Assembly: GCF_040954835.1 (NCBI RefSeq)
Contig: NC_090699.1
Location: 14,997,817 to 15,061,816 of the forward strand
Reading direction: 5' to 3'
DNA length: 64,000 bases
Origin: Lepisosteus oculatus
Taxonomy: Eukaryota > Chordata > Actinopteri > Semionotiformes > Lepisosteidae
Shown here in pieces: positions 1 to 12,700 of this stretch (within the stretch, counting starts at the first letter, position 1; every line of letters starts with the position of its first letter). The translations under genes and the position numbers were made by a program. The notes beneath the pieces were generated by a model. The model was not told the DNA's origin and ran no database searches. It saw only the letters and a program-made list of their open reading frames with translations.

Positions 1-1500
1 CAAAATAGGTTTAAAATGCAAAGAAAAATATTTACACGTTGCAGTTGTCCAAGGAACTACTGTGTATTTTAAGCATCCAAAGAAACATCATTTACAAGTG
101 CTGTAAATTCACAGTTGATTGTTCCAGCAATCTGTTTTAAAAGAGGTGTTCTGACATTGTAATCAGCTGGGTTGATCAACAAGTATTTCCTGTGAAGATC
201 ACAGGTCAGCGGCGTGTGTCAACAGTCACTGATAAATTCACTCACACTGCCCACCTGGGACTCCTGATCTTCTCCTGGTTTCTGAAGTTGCTGTCTTGTG
301 GGATTCCGTCGACTTCCTCTTGTACAGCCTAGACAAACCCATGCCTGTTCACTGGTCTCTTAGCCTAATCAGCCACAGTTTACCCCATACCATCCCAGCA
401 GTGGTGAATGACACAGCTACTTTAATTGTGCTGATTAAAAGTGGGGATCAGTAGGGCTTTTCACTGGTCTCTGAGTCCTGGAGGCCCATCGGGATAGCAG
501 TGTATGAAGGGTCCTCTCATAGTTCACTTGAACCACAGCAATGCAGTGTGTGCAAGGTAACAGCTGTGCTTTTGAGTTTGCAAGTAAATATTTTAATGTA
601 ATCAAGTCTTAAAGCCTTACCCCTTCCAGTGGAGGAATAACTGCTGATCAAGGTCATAAAAAGACAAGTTTAAGTCTTTAATTATTAAGTTTTTTATCCT
701 TCTCTCCGGTGAGGAAGCTTGGAGTTAAGAGATCTGATGAAATTAGTTATAAAGGGATGATGTGGAGCTGTTAGCTGTAAAAATTCCTTAGCTACAGTAC
801 TTTGATGTTGTTGTCAGAAAGGGTAATTTGTTATTTGAGGGAGAAAATGGTACAAAGCATTAGTTTCCTCGAAAATTATTGTAAACATTTTTTAGTGTTA
901 CTCTCGGTGGTGTTGGAGTCAAAGGAGAGTGTTAAATTTCAGGCAAAATCCTTTAGGAATGATGTTGTAATGACGACATCTGTAAAGTAATAGGTGGGGG
1001 TTAGAAAGCCTAGTTTTGAAAAAGATCGCTGAGAAGAGCTGGTTTAGTGAGAGAAGGGGTCACGTAGTCCAGGGAGGAGGAGAAGGAATGACAAAGGGAT
1101 TTAGAAAAAGATTTAGAGGAAGGCACATATGATATATGTGTATATATGTATACTGTACTGTATGAACCGTGATCTATGCATGAAAGAAAAATGAATGAAA
1201 AGGGTTCATTTATATTTTATAAATACACCTCTGCAATGATACTGACTGTACTGCAGTAGGTCAGAAAGAACATGAAATCTGCTGGGTGGCAGCTGTGTGC
1301 TGGAGTCTGGTTGTGAGAGTGTGGAGCTCTGCTTTTGTAGAAGGTCTCCTTCTACAATACAGAAAGCTGTAACAATAACATTATTATTACTTGCATTTGC
1401 ATCATCATATCTGTTGTTTCATTTGAATCTAGGCTTAGTGGAAATATGTAAAATGAAGGTCACAATGGCTAATCACACCTGCTAAACACAGAGAAGTGAG
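1..1500 (+). pseudogene. Relic 0: exon-less remnant of a PYD-B30.2 gene copy
   Basis: Positions 1-660 match the region upstream of gene B (about 18050-19810), including the 'cctgttcactggtctct' block near 345 and the 'ccttccagtggaggaataac' block near 625. Positions 1170-1325 match the intron just before the acidic exon of A, B, C and E. Near 1330-1345 the sequence jumps to intron sequence found after the DEFPRLL exon of gene A (about 10800). No PYD, acidic or mini-exon survives. The reading is a tandem copy whose exons were removed by at least two deletions. The stretch 680-1130 has no recognisable match to the other copies. Confidence 0.6.
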
Positions 1501-1539
1501 ATTAAGAACTTGTAAGTAGGAACTTAAACATATGGAACA

Positions 1540-2400
1540 CAAGCAGTTTATCATTCAAACGGTATGTACTGTGGTGTCTCCGGGGGAAAGGAAATTGTGG
1601 ATTACGCTCCAGGTATCCGAAGGCGATACCTCTACGTAGGGCCGTCAGCACCAGCATCGCTAAGGAGATGGTAAATCTCTTCACCTGTTTTGGCTTGCCG
1701 AAAGAAATATTAACTGACCAAGGAACTCAGTTCACTTCACACCTGATGCAAGAGAAAGCTAAACTCCTGAACATAAAATTCCTGAGAGCTTCAGTACAGC
1801 ATCCACAAACAGACGGGCTGGTGGAGAGATTTTAATAAAACCCAGAAGCAGATGCTGAAAAAGGTCTTGCAAGCCGACAGGAAAGACTGGGACTTGATCC
1901 TCCCTCTCCTGATATTTGCCATCCGAGAGGTACCCCAAGCCTCCACAGGGTTCTCCCCCTTCGAGTTATTATATGGGAGAACACCCAAGGAATCTTGCAT
2001 GTCGCCTGGGAAGTTTGGGAGTCACAGCGATTGTCGTCCCACAATGTGCTCGATTATGTCCATTCCCTTCAGGACAGGCTTGCACCACTAGCGGGGGATC
2101 ACCTACAGCGAGCGCAAGGCAGACAAAAGGAGTGCTATGATCGTTCAGTGCAGCAAAGCATCTTTCTCCCTGGGAATCGCGTAATGCTGCTACTGCCCTC
2201 ACCGGAGTGCAAGCTTTACGGGAGATGGCAGGGACCCTACGAAATCCGCGAACGGACCGAGCCAGTCACATACAGGGTATACCATCCGGACCACCGTAAA
2301 AAAGATATACCACGTGAACGCCCTGAAACCTTGGAGAGAACCCCATGTGGAGGAGACAGTCCCTGCATTGCTGGCCAGTGACTCTACCTCCTCTACCGTG
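1540..2400 (+). mobile_element. Gypsy-type LTR retrotransposon fragment: integrase core and C-terminus
   Basis: A plus-strand reading across about 1610-1830 gives the integrase core with TDQGTQFTS (an active-site Asp context) and HPQTDGLVERF. This is followed by a stop/frameshift near 1832-1836 and then by downstream integrase sequence at 1852-2091 (FAIREVPQASTGFSPFELLYG) and 1995-2381 (chromo-like/SH3-like tail with a GPYEI motif). These are typical of Ty3/Gypsy pol. No LTR, RT or protease is recognisable here, so it is a decayed internal fragment. It follows directly after relic 0. Confidence 0.85.
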
Positions 2401-2462
2401 GATATAATTTCTCTCTCTCCAAATCTCTCCCCCCCAGGATGTTGGAGCTGACGTTTGCAGCT

Positions 2463-2588
2463 ATGTGACGCAGTGGTGGCCTGGCACGGTGAACAGAGCT
2501 GCCAGCGCACCTCACCGTGCCAGGCCACCACTGCATCACACAGCTGCCAGCGCACCTCACCGTGCCAGGCCACCACTGCGTCACACAT
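2463..2588. repeat. Inverted repeat with a tandemly doubled right arm
   Basis: The left arm at about 2463-2492 contains 'cagtggtggcctggcacggt'. Its reverse complement 'accgtgccaggccaccactg' occurs twice, at about 2514 and 2559, because a 45-bp unit is repeated in tandem. The outer arms could form a long hairpin. It lies just after the Gypsy fragment and may be part of that element's remains. Confidence 0.8.
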
Positions 2589-2599
2589 ATTTCAGCGCC

Positions 2600-5500
2600 A
2601 TATATTTCATGGATATTATGGAATATAATGGATGGATATCTTAGTTATCTTTCTAGTTCACAGGTTTGCATGCATAATTTAATTTTGAAAGCCACTGAGA
2701 CATCGGGTACTACTGTTGTATTTATGAAAAAGAAACAAAACAAAAAACATACTAACAACTGTGCCATCCTACTCCTTAGTTAATACATTTTATTATTCAT
2801 AAACAGTTAACATTGTTAGCAAAATATTTTGAATTATATTTAACCCTATTTTTTCTTTAGTTTTGTATTTAACTTATTATATGATAGTCAGATATTTGAA
2901 CAATGAAAATATATTTTTACAAGATTTTACATTAAGCACTTAAAATTAATATGGTTAATAATAGTAAACTGTAACATGCTGTAACAAGACCGGTTAAACT
3001 GCGAAGAAAATGCTTTCAGAGAAAATGTTTCAGGTGTGAAGAACATAGATCTCCAATGCAATTTCAACCAAACCTGTTCCCACACACCCTGCCCCCACTA
3101 CCATTAGAATATACACAAACATTTTAGCGTTTCATTCTGAGCAGAAGACCCTCACACCTGAAGAGTGCTGGCTGTGACGAATTAAACCGGTTTTACAGGT
3201 TTCAATCACAGACCATGTGACATGGGAGTCAGGAAACTACAGTAACACACAGCGCCACCGGATTTGATAACGCTATAAAAACGCTATAAAATAATGTGAC
3301 TTGGCACAGAACAAGTTTACAGCACAGTACAAAAATAAATGCTGACCATGACTTTAGAAGCATAAATTGCCTTACACTCAATTTAAACACAAGCTGTCTT
3401 TAGCCCTCTAAGCTGGTTCATACAGAAATGTAGAGATCCAGGCTCAGAACACACAGCTTCATTAGCGAATACATATGCAGGACAACTAGAGAAGACGTTT
3501 TACAGAGGATGGATTTTTAGAAACATCCCATCAGTGACATCACTGAAGTCAACTCCTAGGTACTGTAACTGTCGTGTGGATAGTTTCACAAGAATCAGAC
3601 AAAGGTTTAAGCATCGCTTGTTCTAGATAAAACTGCAAAAAAAAAAACCAACAACCAATAATGTACTTCTTTGCGGCTCTGTTTGCCCAAATCATATATT
3701 CACAACGTGAAATCTAGAAAATAATATTACGTAACCAAAATCCGCAATATGGAAACAGAACCTGTGTAATTGTTGATAGATGATGTACTCGTAACATTTT
3801 TTCAAGACGAACTACAACATTTAAAAAATGACTTGTATGTACTTGATATCTCTAATCAATCCACGGGTCCCAGCACAAAACGAAACTAAAACGCATACCG
3901 TTTCGCGCTTCTTATTAGTTGCTCAAAAGTAATTTGACCGTATGAAATGCATAATATAAACCTAGAAACATATACGTGAGCAGTACTTAAGCACTGTAGT
4001 ATCGGTATTAAGACATACCTCTCAAATACTGTAAATCAAGTTAAAAATATCTCAAGACCGATTCTGGTCATAATGAAACCATGTTTCGTGTATGTTTTCT
4101 TTTTCATCTTGAAATAACTCATTTCTAAATACCTTTTTCACTGTTAACATCTTGCAGCAACTCTGCGACAAAATATACACTCTGACAGTTCATCCTGCTA
4201 CCAACATTAAATAAAACAAATCTTAAGATTTATATATTTATGTCTTTATTTAGTGGTTTCATTAGTGACAAAGGCTAAACTTTCTTGGAAAAATGTATTT
4301 TATGTGTTGCGGAAAAAACTGACTTGCTTTAACAAAATATGTTTACAAATCCTTTCACCTGGCATTTTCGTAGTTAGAAATTATGGAACGCTCTGTTAAA
4401 AGCAAGGGAGTTTTTATGTCCGTTGCAGTTCTTTTGCAACATGAATATAATTATATCGTTTTTAATTTCTTGAGATACGCGATTCCATATTATATTCCCT
4501 TTTAATCAAATTCTAAAAGTATGCTTGTTGACTCCGGTATCACGTTAGTTAAAGACTTCGAAGCTTACAATGTTTAGGGAGAAATGGAATACTGGTGTGT
4601 ATTTTTTTCTTTAAAGTACCGAGACCAGCCATATACTGTATGTTTATGTTCCAAAATTAATATCGTTTATGGCCTTCACACGCGTTACAGTATGCTCCTA
4701 TTCTTTTTATGCTCAGCTACTAAGATTTCCCTTCAGTGGTAAAATTCAATATCTACAACGGGCACAGCTTACAGCTTGTCCAAAGTCATCCATTATTAAT
4801 ACTATTAGTAATATCTTCAGTAAAGGCTTTGATGCATAAATATTTCTGATAAAGGTAGGTTGTGTACTTTTGTCCAACTGAGCAATCTTGCTTTCATAAA
4901 ATATACCAACATTTTAATGACTGATGATTAACATGCTGTAATACACAGTTCAAAATTAAAGGCTCAAATGCTGTAAATGAGAGGTTAAGCTCCCCCTGGC
5001 GGTTTTACAAGGCGACGCCGGATAGTTTCCGGCAGAGCGTCAAATGATACGTGACACCACGTGATACCGCGTGACACCGCGACACGCCCACCGGGGTATG
5101 CCGCGAAATACCTCACCCATTTTGAATGGCTGCATCTGTAGAATATGCATATAAACCTAACAGATCTTATCGAAAGGGTTATCAGAATACAAAAGATATA
5201 TATTCAATCAGTTACAAAGTGTTACACATATCAAGAGGACATACGTTCAGTATATCATTCATTAAGACCGTTTCGTAAATGAACTTTGTTATAACTTCTA
5301 CATTAGATACTCAAAACAAGTACATAACTCTTAGAAATTAAATTGATATCAACTGGTTGGGATAACAATTGAATTCTCAAGCTGTAATGCATTGAAGTTG
5401 AATACTCATCCAATCTCTGGGGATTCAGATCTCCTGCAGGCACAAAGAAACAGTTGCAGGCTGTTGCTGTCCAATCCGCGCTCTCTGGCTCGGTGCCAGG

Positions 5501-6399
5501 CTGTGCTGTGCGGCTTGCGACGGTGCGCTGCTGATGTTCACTGACCGGCTAGTTAGTGTTGGCTTTAACTAGCAAAGTTTGTGCACAGGAGAAAAGATGA
5601 CTGTGGGTCCCAGCAAGTCAGGAAGAGGACTGGTTCGTTCCTGATGAAGAGCTAGTTCTGAATAGTGATTCAGCTGTCCACAGTTCTGACCTGTTGACGA
5701 GGCCTGCTGCTGGTGCTAACCTCGGGTGGATCCTCTGGTTACTCTCTGGCAATCTCCGCTCTAGACTCTTAGAACAAAGGAAAGTTCTAGCACTCGGACA
5801 CACTGGTCGTTCCGTGGTTGTCCGGGCTGAGTCTCAGGATGGTCAGGAGGCGCGCTGCGAGAATGTCCTGCCCTTGGGAGCCTTCTGCTCCTGGGCCGTC
5901 CTGCCCTGGAATTCTCCTTTGAATTCCCTTTAGAATAGTCCACAGAATTCTCCACAGAATCCCTTCTGAATCTTACTGAATCTCTCAGGCTCTCTGTGTT
6001 GCCTGTTTTTACCTGGAGGAACTTCAGCTCGTTGATTGGCTGAAAGTTCCATGGGCATCAGAGTCCCACGTGGGTTACTCGGCCCTACCAGTCCCTGATT
6101 GGTTGATCAAGGTGAGATATGAGTCACTTACTCCTGACACTTAGGAATGCAGTCCAGATGTCCAACTGGCACTCCCTGGACAGATAGGCACCAATGGATG
6201 ACCATTGATCATGATAGCCAGGCTTAGCTAAGTGCATCCCCCTTTGGGAGCTGTCCTTTATCAAAGGAACCTTAAATCAGCCTGCATGAATAGTTTCTCT
6301 GTGGCTGCACCACAGAGATGAACAGAGAAATGGGGCCTCATTTGGGAAAGCTCAGAACACTTAATTCTTTCTTATTAATAAGCCTCGCCGCTACAGTAC
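2600..6399. other. Intergenic DNA upstream of gene A, no gene recognised
   Basis: About 3.8 kb of mostly AT-rich sequence with no ORF I can assign. A weak inverted pair is visible: 'accggtta' and 'ttcaggtgtgaag' near 2990-3045 face 'cacacctgaag' and 'aaaccggtt' near 3150-3195, which could be a MITE-like relic. About 4980-6395 is more GC-rich, unlike its flanks, and is not homologous to the regions upstream of genes B, C and E. It may be an inserted element that replaced the ancestral promoter-distal region. The short ORFs at 5618-5955 overlap on both strands and have no recognisable domain. Confidence 0.5.
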
Positions 6400-6407
6400 T
6401 ATAAATA
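6400..6407 (+). promoter_or_regulatory. TATA-like box of gene A
   Basis: TATAAATA lies 42 bp upstream of the PYD start codon. It is conserved at nearly the same distance in genes B, C and E even though upstream sequence differs in A. Homology between A and the other copies begins right at this motif. This would imply a very short 5' UTR. An alternative is that the motif lies inside a 5' UTR exon, because an acceptor-like 'ctacag' or 'tttacag' precedes it. Confidence 0.4.
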
Positions 6408-6441
6408 TCCACAGAGGAATTGGAGAAGAGATTTATAGAAA

Positions 6442-6709
6442 ATGAGCTCAACCATCAAGGACCGGATCATGGACAGCCTGGACAGTCTGGATTCAGACAG
6501 GTTGAAGAAATTCAAGGAGAAGCTCATTGATATGGGAAAAGATGGCCAGTTCCCTAGAGCAGAAGTCGAAAAATATGATACGGTAGACCTGGCAACACGT
6601 CTGATTGCTGTCTATCAGGAACATGGAGCAGTTGAAAACACAATTAAAATTCTGCGTAACATTCACGAAAACAAAATCGCTTCAGATCTGGAAAACAGGA
6701 TGAAAGTTG
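6442..6709 (+). CDS. Gene A exon: pyrin (PYD/DAPIN) domain
   Basis: 89 codons plus one base. The pattern fits fish PYDs: an N-terminal helix (IKDRIMDSLDSL), a DRLKKFKEKL helix 2, a basic FPRAEVEKYD segment, a DLATRLIAVYQEHGAV helix and a final helix ending near LENRM. The donor is g|gtaag at 6710. The following TAA belongs to the intron. Among the paralogs A is the most diverged, for example KDGQ where B and C have GGK, and VEKYDT where B has VINYDA. Confidence 0.85.
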
Positions 6710-9700
6710 GTAAGTTCTAAAGGTGATTATTTTAAATCAGATTTATGTTTTGGTTCTCTACTTCACAGAATAGTTAAAATCTAAGTACTATGATATACTG
6801 TATATGTACATTGTGTTGTATTCACCGTGATCTATGCATGAAAGAAAAACAAAAGAAAAGTGTTCATTTATATTTTATAAATACACCTGTGCAATGATAC
6901 TGACTGCACTGCAGTAGGTCAGAAAGATCATGAAACCTGCTGGGTGGCAGCTGAGTGCTGGAGTCTGGTTGTGAGAGTGTGGAGCTCCGTACTGTTACTG
7001 CAGTCATCACTGTTTCACCCGTACTGACATTTTCCTTCATTGTCATTGACAGATGACTCTTCCGACGAGGACGAGGATGATGAAGATGAGGATGAGGACG
7101 GTGAATATTTAACATTTATTTAACATTTTCAATATTTCAGAAGAGCTGCCATCTTGTCAGAACCTGCCATCCTCTCAGAACGTTTTGAATTAAGAAAATA
7201 CAGAGAGAACAAAATGATTTTTGATCTACTCCTTTAGTTGAAAAATCAGTAACACAATACCTATTAAATCTCTATCCTCTGTTTTCCTTTGCCTGCAGAT
7301 GACTTTGCTGGAGCTTTTGCTAACTAACTTAATTTTTTTTGGTTTTTGCATATTGTAAAACTGTTGCTGATTTATTAATACCTACAATTCTGAATAAGCA
7401 GGTATCTACTTCCTGTAATGGATATGAATTGTTGTGTACTGTAAACAGTTATGGGCGGCACGTTGGGAGACAGTAGTATATTGTGGTAGTAGAGACAGTG
7501 GTAATGTTACAGTAGTTGAGACAGTGGTAGTGGTAGTACTGACAATGGTAGTACTGACAGTGGTAGTGGTAGTGTCACAAAGCCTTCTTCAGGACCTTAT
7601 GCAGATGGCAGAATCCGGAGGGGAGTGAGAGAAAAAGACTAGGAAAAAGCCGGAGTGGGATCCGGCGAAGGGTCGGGGGAATAAAGAGGGTAACGGGGCC
7701 AGGCGCTCCCAGCCCTGGACCCAGATGGTCAGGAGCCAGTTGTGAAGTCGATGCCATCAAGGCCCTCCTGGACTCACTGCTAAACGGGCTTCCAGGCGTC
7801 CATCTTCCAAAGCTGAGCCCAGGCTGGTAGGAGCGTCTGGCTTTTGTAGGACTGGGGCTGGAACCGGAGGCAGGTGTAGGAAATCAAAGATAAACAAGAA
7901 AGGGCTTCCTTGTCCTTAAGAAGAAGGGTAATGGTGGTAGAGCAGAGAAGTGCAGAGACCTTTTTGTGGGCAGTGGCTCAAAAGGGGAGAAGGGGCACTT
8001 TCCGGGGCAGGATTTGTTACATTAGAGTATCCTGGATGTAAATCAGTGCCCACTTGTATTTCTGTGTTTTTTAATTTTACAGGAAGTTTGGATGTGACTT
8101 CAGAGGGATTATAATATTCACAACCTTGGCAAAAAATGGTTGTCCATAATTGCTGATTAACATAATTGCTGTTTGATTAACAGACAATATATTATACACC
8201 CTCTACTGAGCATATGAGTGATAACATAGGGCGTAATCTAGAAATATTTTTGAGGTGAAAAAAAGATGTTTAAAAAATATGCTGAACATGTGGGTCGAAT
8301 GTTAAGCCAGAATCGAATATCACCCCTAGGTTTTTTCATTTAGACTGAAGCTCAAGTACAGAACCATCTACAGATAGGGTTACAGGATTGGCATTACAAA
8401 GTTGATGGGGGGTGCCGATAAGCATGACTTCAGTCTTGTCGCAGTTCAGATGAAAGAAATTTTGAATCATCCAAGTTTTTGTCAGACATGCAATTAGATA
8501 AAATAGAGAAAGCCACATCAGTGTCAGGTTTGGTATGGATGTATCATCAGTATTATCAGCATGGAAATGATAGCTGAGGCCATGTGATCTTAAAAGCTGA
8601 CCAAGTGGAAATATGTGTTGTGTCAAACAAATGACAGCAATCTGGGTGTCAGTGTAGCAGAAGTCTTCTTTATTACATATGCATATGGGAGCCTACCTCT
8701 TGCAGGCCAGACTCAAAGAAGTATTACAAAGAGTGGTCTTTTTGTACAGTAAAGTCTGTAAAACTTGTCCATAAAAGGGATTTGACATCGGCTGTGGACA
8801 AGAGTTAAGCAAGTTTCTCATTGTTTTTGTAACACTGCCAGGAACATATGGCAGTTATGCCTTGCGATTACAACAGACATGACAGGTCAGCATATACAGA
8901 CAAATTGGAACTACATACTTTCACAACTGCTGGAGTGGAAAGTTTCAAGACAAGTGTTTAAGATATCAAAGACTTATAGAAGAATTAAGAATAATTTCTT
9001 CACATGTAAATGCCCAGTGTCGAGCCCTGAGGAACACCAGACTTAACAAGACCAATTTCAGACCTACTGTATACCCATTAAGACAGACAAAGTGACAGCG
9101 ATCAGTGATGTAAGACTTGAACCACTTGAGAGCAGTGTCAGAAACTCCAAACACAGTCTCAAGATGAGAAAGTAAGATGTTATGGTCAACAGTGTCAAAA
9201 GCAGCACTGAGATCAAGAAGGATGAGTATAGAAAGAGAACCAGAATCAGAAGCTATTAGAAGATCGTTAGTGACTTTGACCAGGGCAGTTTCTGTGCTGT
9301 GAAGTTGACGGAAGCCAGATTGGAGGGGTTCGAAAAGGCTGTTTGTCATGAGGTGGTTAGGTAACTGAAATGTGACAGCACGTTCCAGAATTTTTGGAAG
9401 AAAGGGTAAGTTGGAGATGGGGAGAACATTGTTTAGATTGTCGAGAGCCATGTTAGGCTTTTTTGGCATGGGGGTAATGGCAGCAGTTTTGAGGACCGTT
9501 GGTACAATGTCAGTGCTCAAGGATTCATTTATAATATTGAGGACAATGGGACAGAGAGAAGAGAAACAGGACTGAAATAAAGTGGTGGGAATGGGATCTA
9601 AAATAGATGTGGTGGGTTTCATGTGCGTAACTAGTTTATTAAGGGATGTTGAGTCCAGAAGAGAGATGTTGGAGAGAGAAGAACCAGAAAAGTTCCTTTT

Positions 9701-12700
9701 GTAACACATCTTAACAAGAGGACAAAGCATAAAAAAGTTACCAATTACATGCAATACCAAATGCAATCTCTTTCCATCTTAAGAGCAAGAGTTCACATGA
9801 TAGCACATCAAATCAAAGAATTTGATGGAATGGAATTACTACACACATAGACTGTATATTTTTTGTAAATAGGCTACAGGCAGTTTTGATTTTCATCAAA
9901 ACTTAAGTCATACAATATTTACCGATGTAATCGTTCTGTTTCTGAGGTGTACGTAGAATGTAGCCTAAGGAACTGGCTTTTTTGATGACCATTTACCACT
10001 AGTTGTGCCCCAGTTATGAAGCGATGCACTCCCATTAGCTGCCTCCCTAAATTCTCTTTTTTCTCTCTTCTTTTTTATTCTGAAGGCTCTCCTGTTTCTG
10101 TGACTGAATCATATATATACATATGTACTGTATAAAGAATACGCATGTCAGCTGTTTATATCAAATTCAAAAAGACTGGCTCGTCTACTCAGTTAACTAA
10201 ATTTTCTTAAGGAAATCTCAAATCTAACTAGTTAAGTAGCCATGCAGACATTAACTTGGCGAGTTCATCAGTTTGCAAACATAGAATAGGTGAATGAAAA
10301 TAGTCTTTCTTAAACACAAAGTGCTCAATATGACATCCTTGCTGTATTACTTTTGTACAGTCCTTCTGAAAAATCTGTGTATCGTCTCACTGTTCAAAAA
10401 TGTTTAACATGAGCACCACAGGTGTGAAGTCTGCATTGTACAGTATATTACACTGTTCCAAACATTTGATATAATGGTTGCACATTTCCACTAACTTTAT
10501 AATGTGATGTAGATTACTTTGCCTCAACAGTTTTGAAATAAGCATAACCTATAATATTTGATATGTACCATCCTACTCCTTTTAAGAGAAAGCAGTGGCT
10601 AGTTCTGTATTGCTAAAGCAGGACATAAACCTGTCTGACTTTTGTGTTTCACCTGCAGATGAGTTTCCAAGACTACTGTGTAAGTAGTTTGTTTGTGTGC
10701 CTTTGTGTTTTAACATTGCTATTTTTCTCCTGACGAGTCAGTAAGTTTAAAAAGATACATATTAGATTCTTTGGTACACATATTGTATGTGTAGGTGTGC
10801 TTCTACAACACTGAAAGCTGTGACAATAACACTATTATTTCTTGTACATGCATGCCATTACATCTGCTGTTTCCTTTGAATCTACACTTAAAGGAAACTT
10901 TGTATAGAATGTAGGTCACAATGGATTACGACACCTGCTAAACAAAAGTGAGATGTTTTTCAAGATTTTCAATATAAGTAGGGTCTAGTATTCAAACTGT
11001 ACTGTATGCTCATTAAACAAGAATCTCAGTTTAAATGAATATTAAAACCCGTCCAACACATGCTTTCCTCTATTTTGCCTGCAGGCCAGCTTGCTGTGGA
11101 CCTGGGTGAGTAGCCAAAGTGTTGCAGAACTTCATTTACATGATTCCTGAAAGAGCAGACTAACTGGACAGAGACACAATGCAGTCAATGCTGGAAAGGA
11201 TCAATGCTAACCACTGCTCCACCTTGCCGGCCTTATTACCAGCTCACAAGCCAGAACATTATTAAAATAAACAGTATTTTGTGTTTTGGGATGGTTTTCC
11301 TGGGATTATGTGCATTAAATTAAAATTCTGTAAAATTACTATGTAAGTGGTATGATGAGCAAAGTCAACAGCTGGTAGCCAACATCTGTAAGTAATCATA
11401 ATAAGATCAGATCCACACCAGAGATTCCTCTGCTGAGTGAAATATTAATAAGAAAATGAAAAAAAAAACAATGCAGAGGAAAAAAAAAACAATAAGAATC
11501 TCCCAGGTTATACACTACATGATGTAGGAAAATAGATTCTTCAGTATTAATTGTTGGTGTTCTTTGTAATTTCAAGAATTAATACAGAGATCATCCTGTT
11601 TGTTTTCACTACTGCCATGACAACAGTATTATTGGAATGTTCCAGTGCTGTAGTGACAGTAGCAGGAAAAGATGTAGTGACAAAAGTAGTGCAGTAGTGA
11701 CAGCAATAATCACAGTAATAGTGACAGTATTAGCAACAGTAGTGACAGCAGTGACTGTAGCAATAAATGTTGTAGAGACAGTAGTAGTATATAGTGGTAG
11801 TAGTGTCAGCAGTAGCAACTGCAAAAGTGACAGTAGAGACATTTTAAGTGACAGTATTAGTGAGAGCAGTAGTGACAGAAGTGACAGTAGTACTGACAGT
11901 AGTAGTGCAGTGGTGGCAGTAGTGACAGCAGTGGTGTGTGCCTGTGCTGTTGGTATCTCAGGGCTGAGTATCACTAGAAGATCAGTGTTTACAGGCTGAA
12001 TGTAATGTGAAATAATGAAAGTGTAACAAAGCATAGTTCAGGACTCTATGGAGACGGTATAATCTGGAAGTACTGTAAGTGGAGAAGAACATCAGGGGAA
12101 GGTACAGCAGGATAGGACAGGTTGATAGACAGGGAGGCATGATGACTGTGATCCGGTGCTCAGGTGGCGTGGTTCTGCCAAAAGTTCAGATAGTCCAAGT
12201 GGGGAATCCTGGGTGCAGTCCGAAGTCCAAAATCCATCCAAGACAAGACAAACACAGTTAAAATCAAGAACAGGATCTGGAACAGGGACAGGGAATAAAA
12301 CCAAGGTAATGAGGCCAGGCGCTCAGATAGTCAGGACGCCGCGGTGAAGCCGATGCCGTCGGGTCACTCCTGGCTAGGAATAGCAAGAGCAGCAGGCTTA
12401 AATAAGGAGACAGAACAGGGGGCAGGTACTCAACTACAATAGAAGGGATTACGATCGGGACAGAAAGTGAGTTCACTGCTATCTCCCCACCAGCACAAGG
12501 TAAGGAAAAAAGCACCTCTCAGTTATTTGATTTTTACAGAATTTTTTTTCTTATTTTACAGAAAGATGCAGACCAAGAGGTAAGGAAAATAGGCTTTGTT
12601 TTACTCAGCCAAAAAGGTTCAGTTGGATGTGTTCTACTTAGTAAGTTACACCATACCTGTATACTTAATACGTATTTCTTTAAATAATGTATGGATTAGA

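Noticed and set aside
6864-7115. Minus-strand ORF MLNIHRPHPHLHHPRP and its paralogs at 21355, 33882 and 57566
   Set aside because: His/Pro-rich only because it is antisense to the GAT/GAG acidic exon; conservation reflects the sense exon and intron.
11609-12034. Long Leu/Thr/Val-rich or Ser-rich ORFs on both strands over repeat arrays (also 22582-23109, 35411-35821, 37634-37957, 59095-59505)
   Set aside because: They follow the GTAGTGACA repeats, are open on both strands, and have no domain; low-complexity artefacts.
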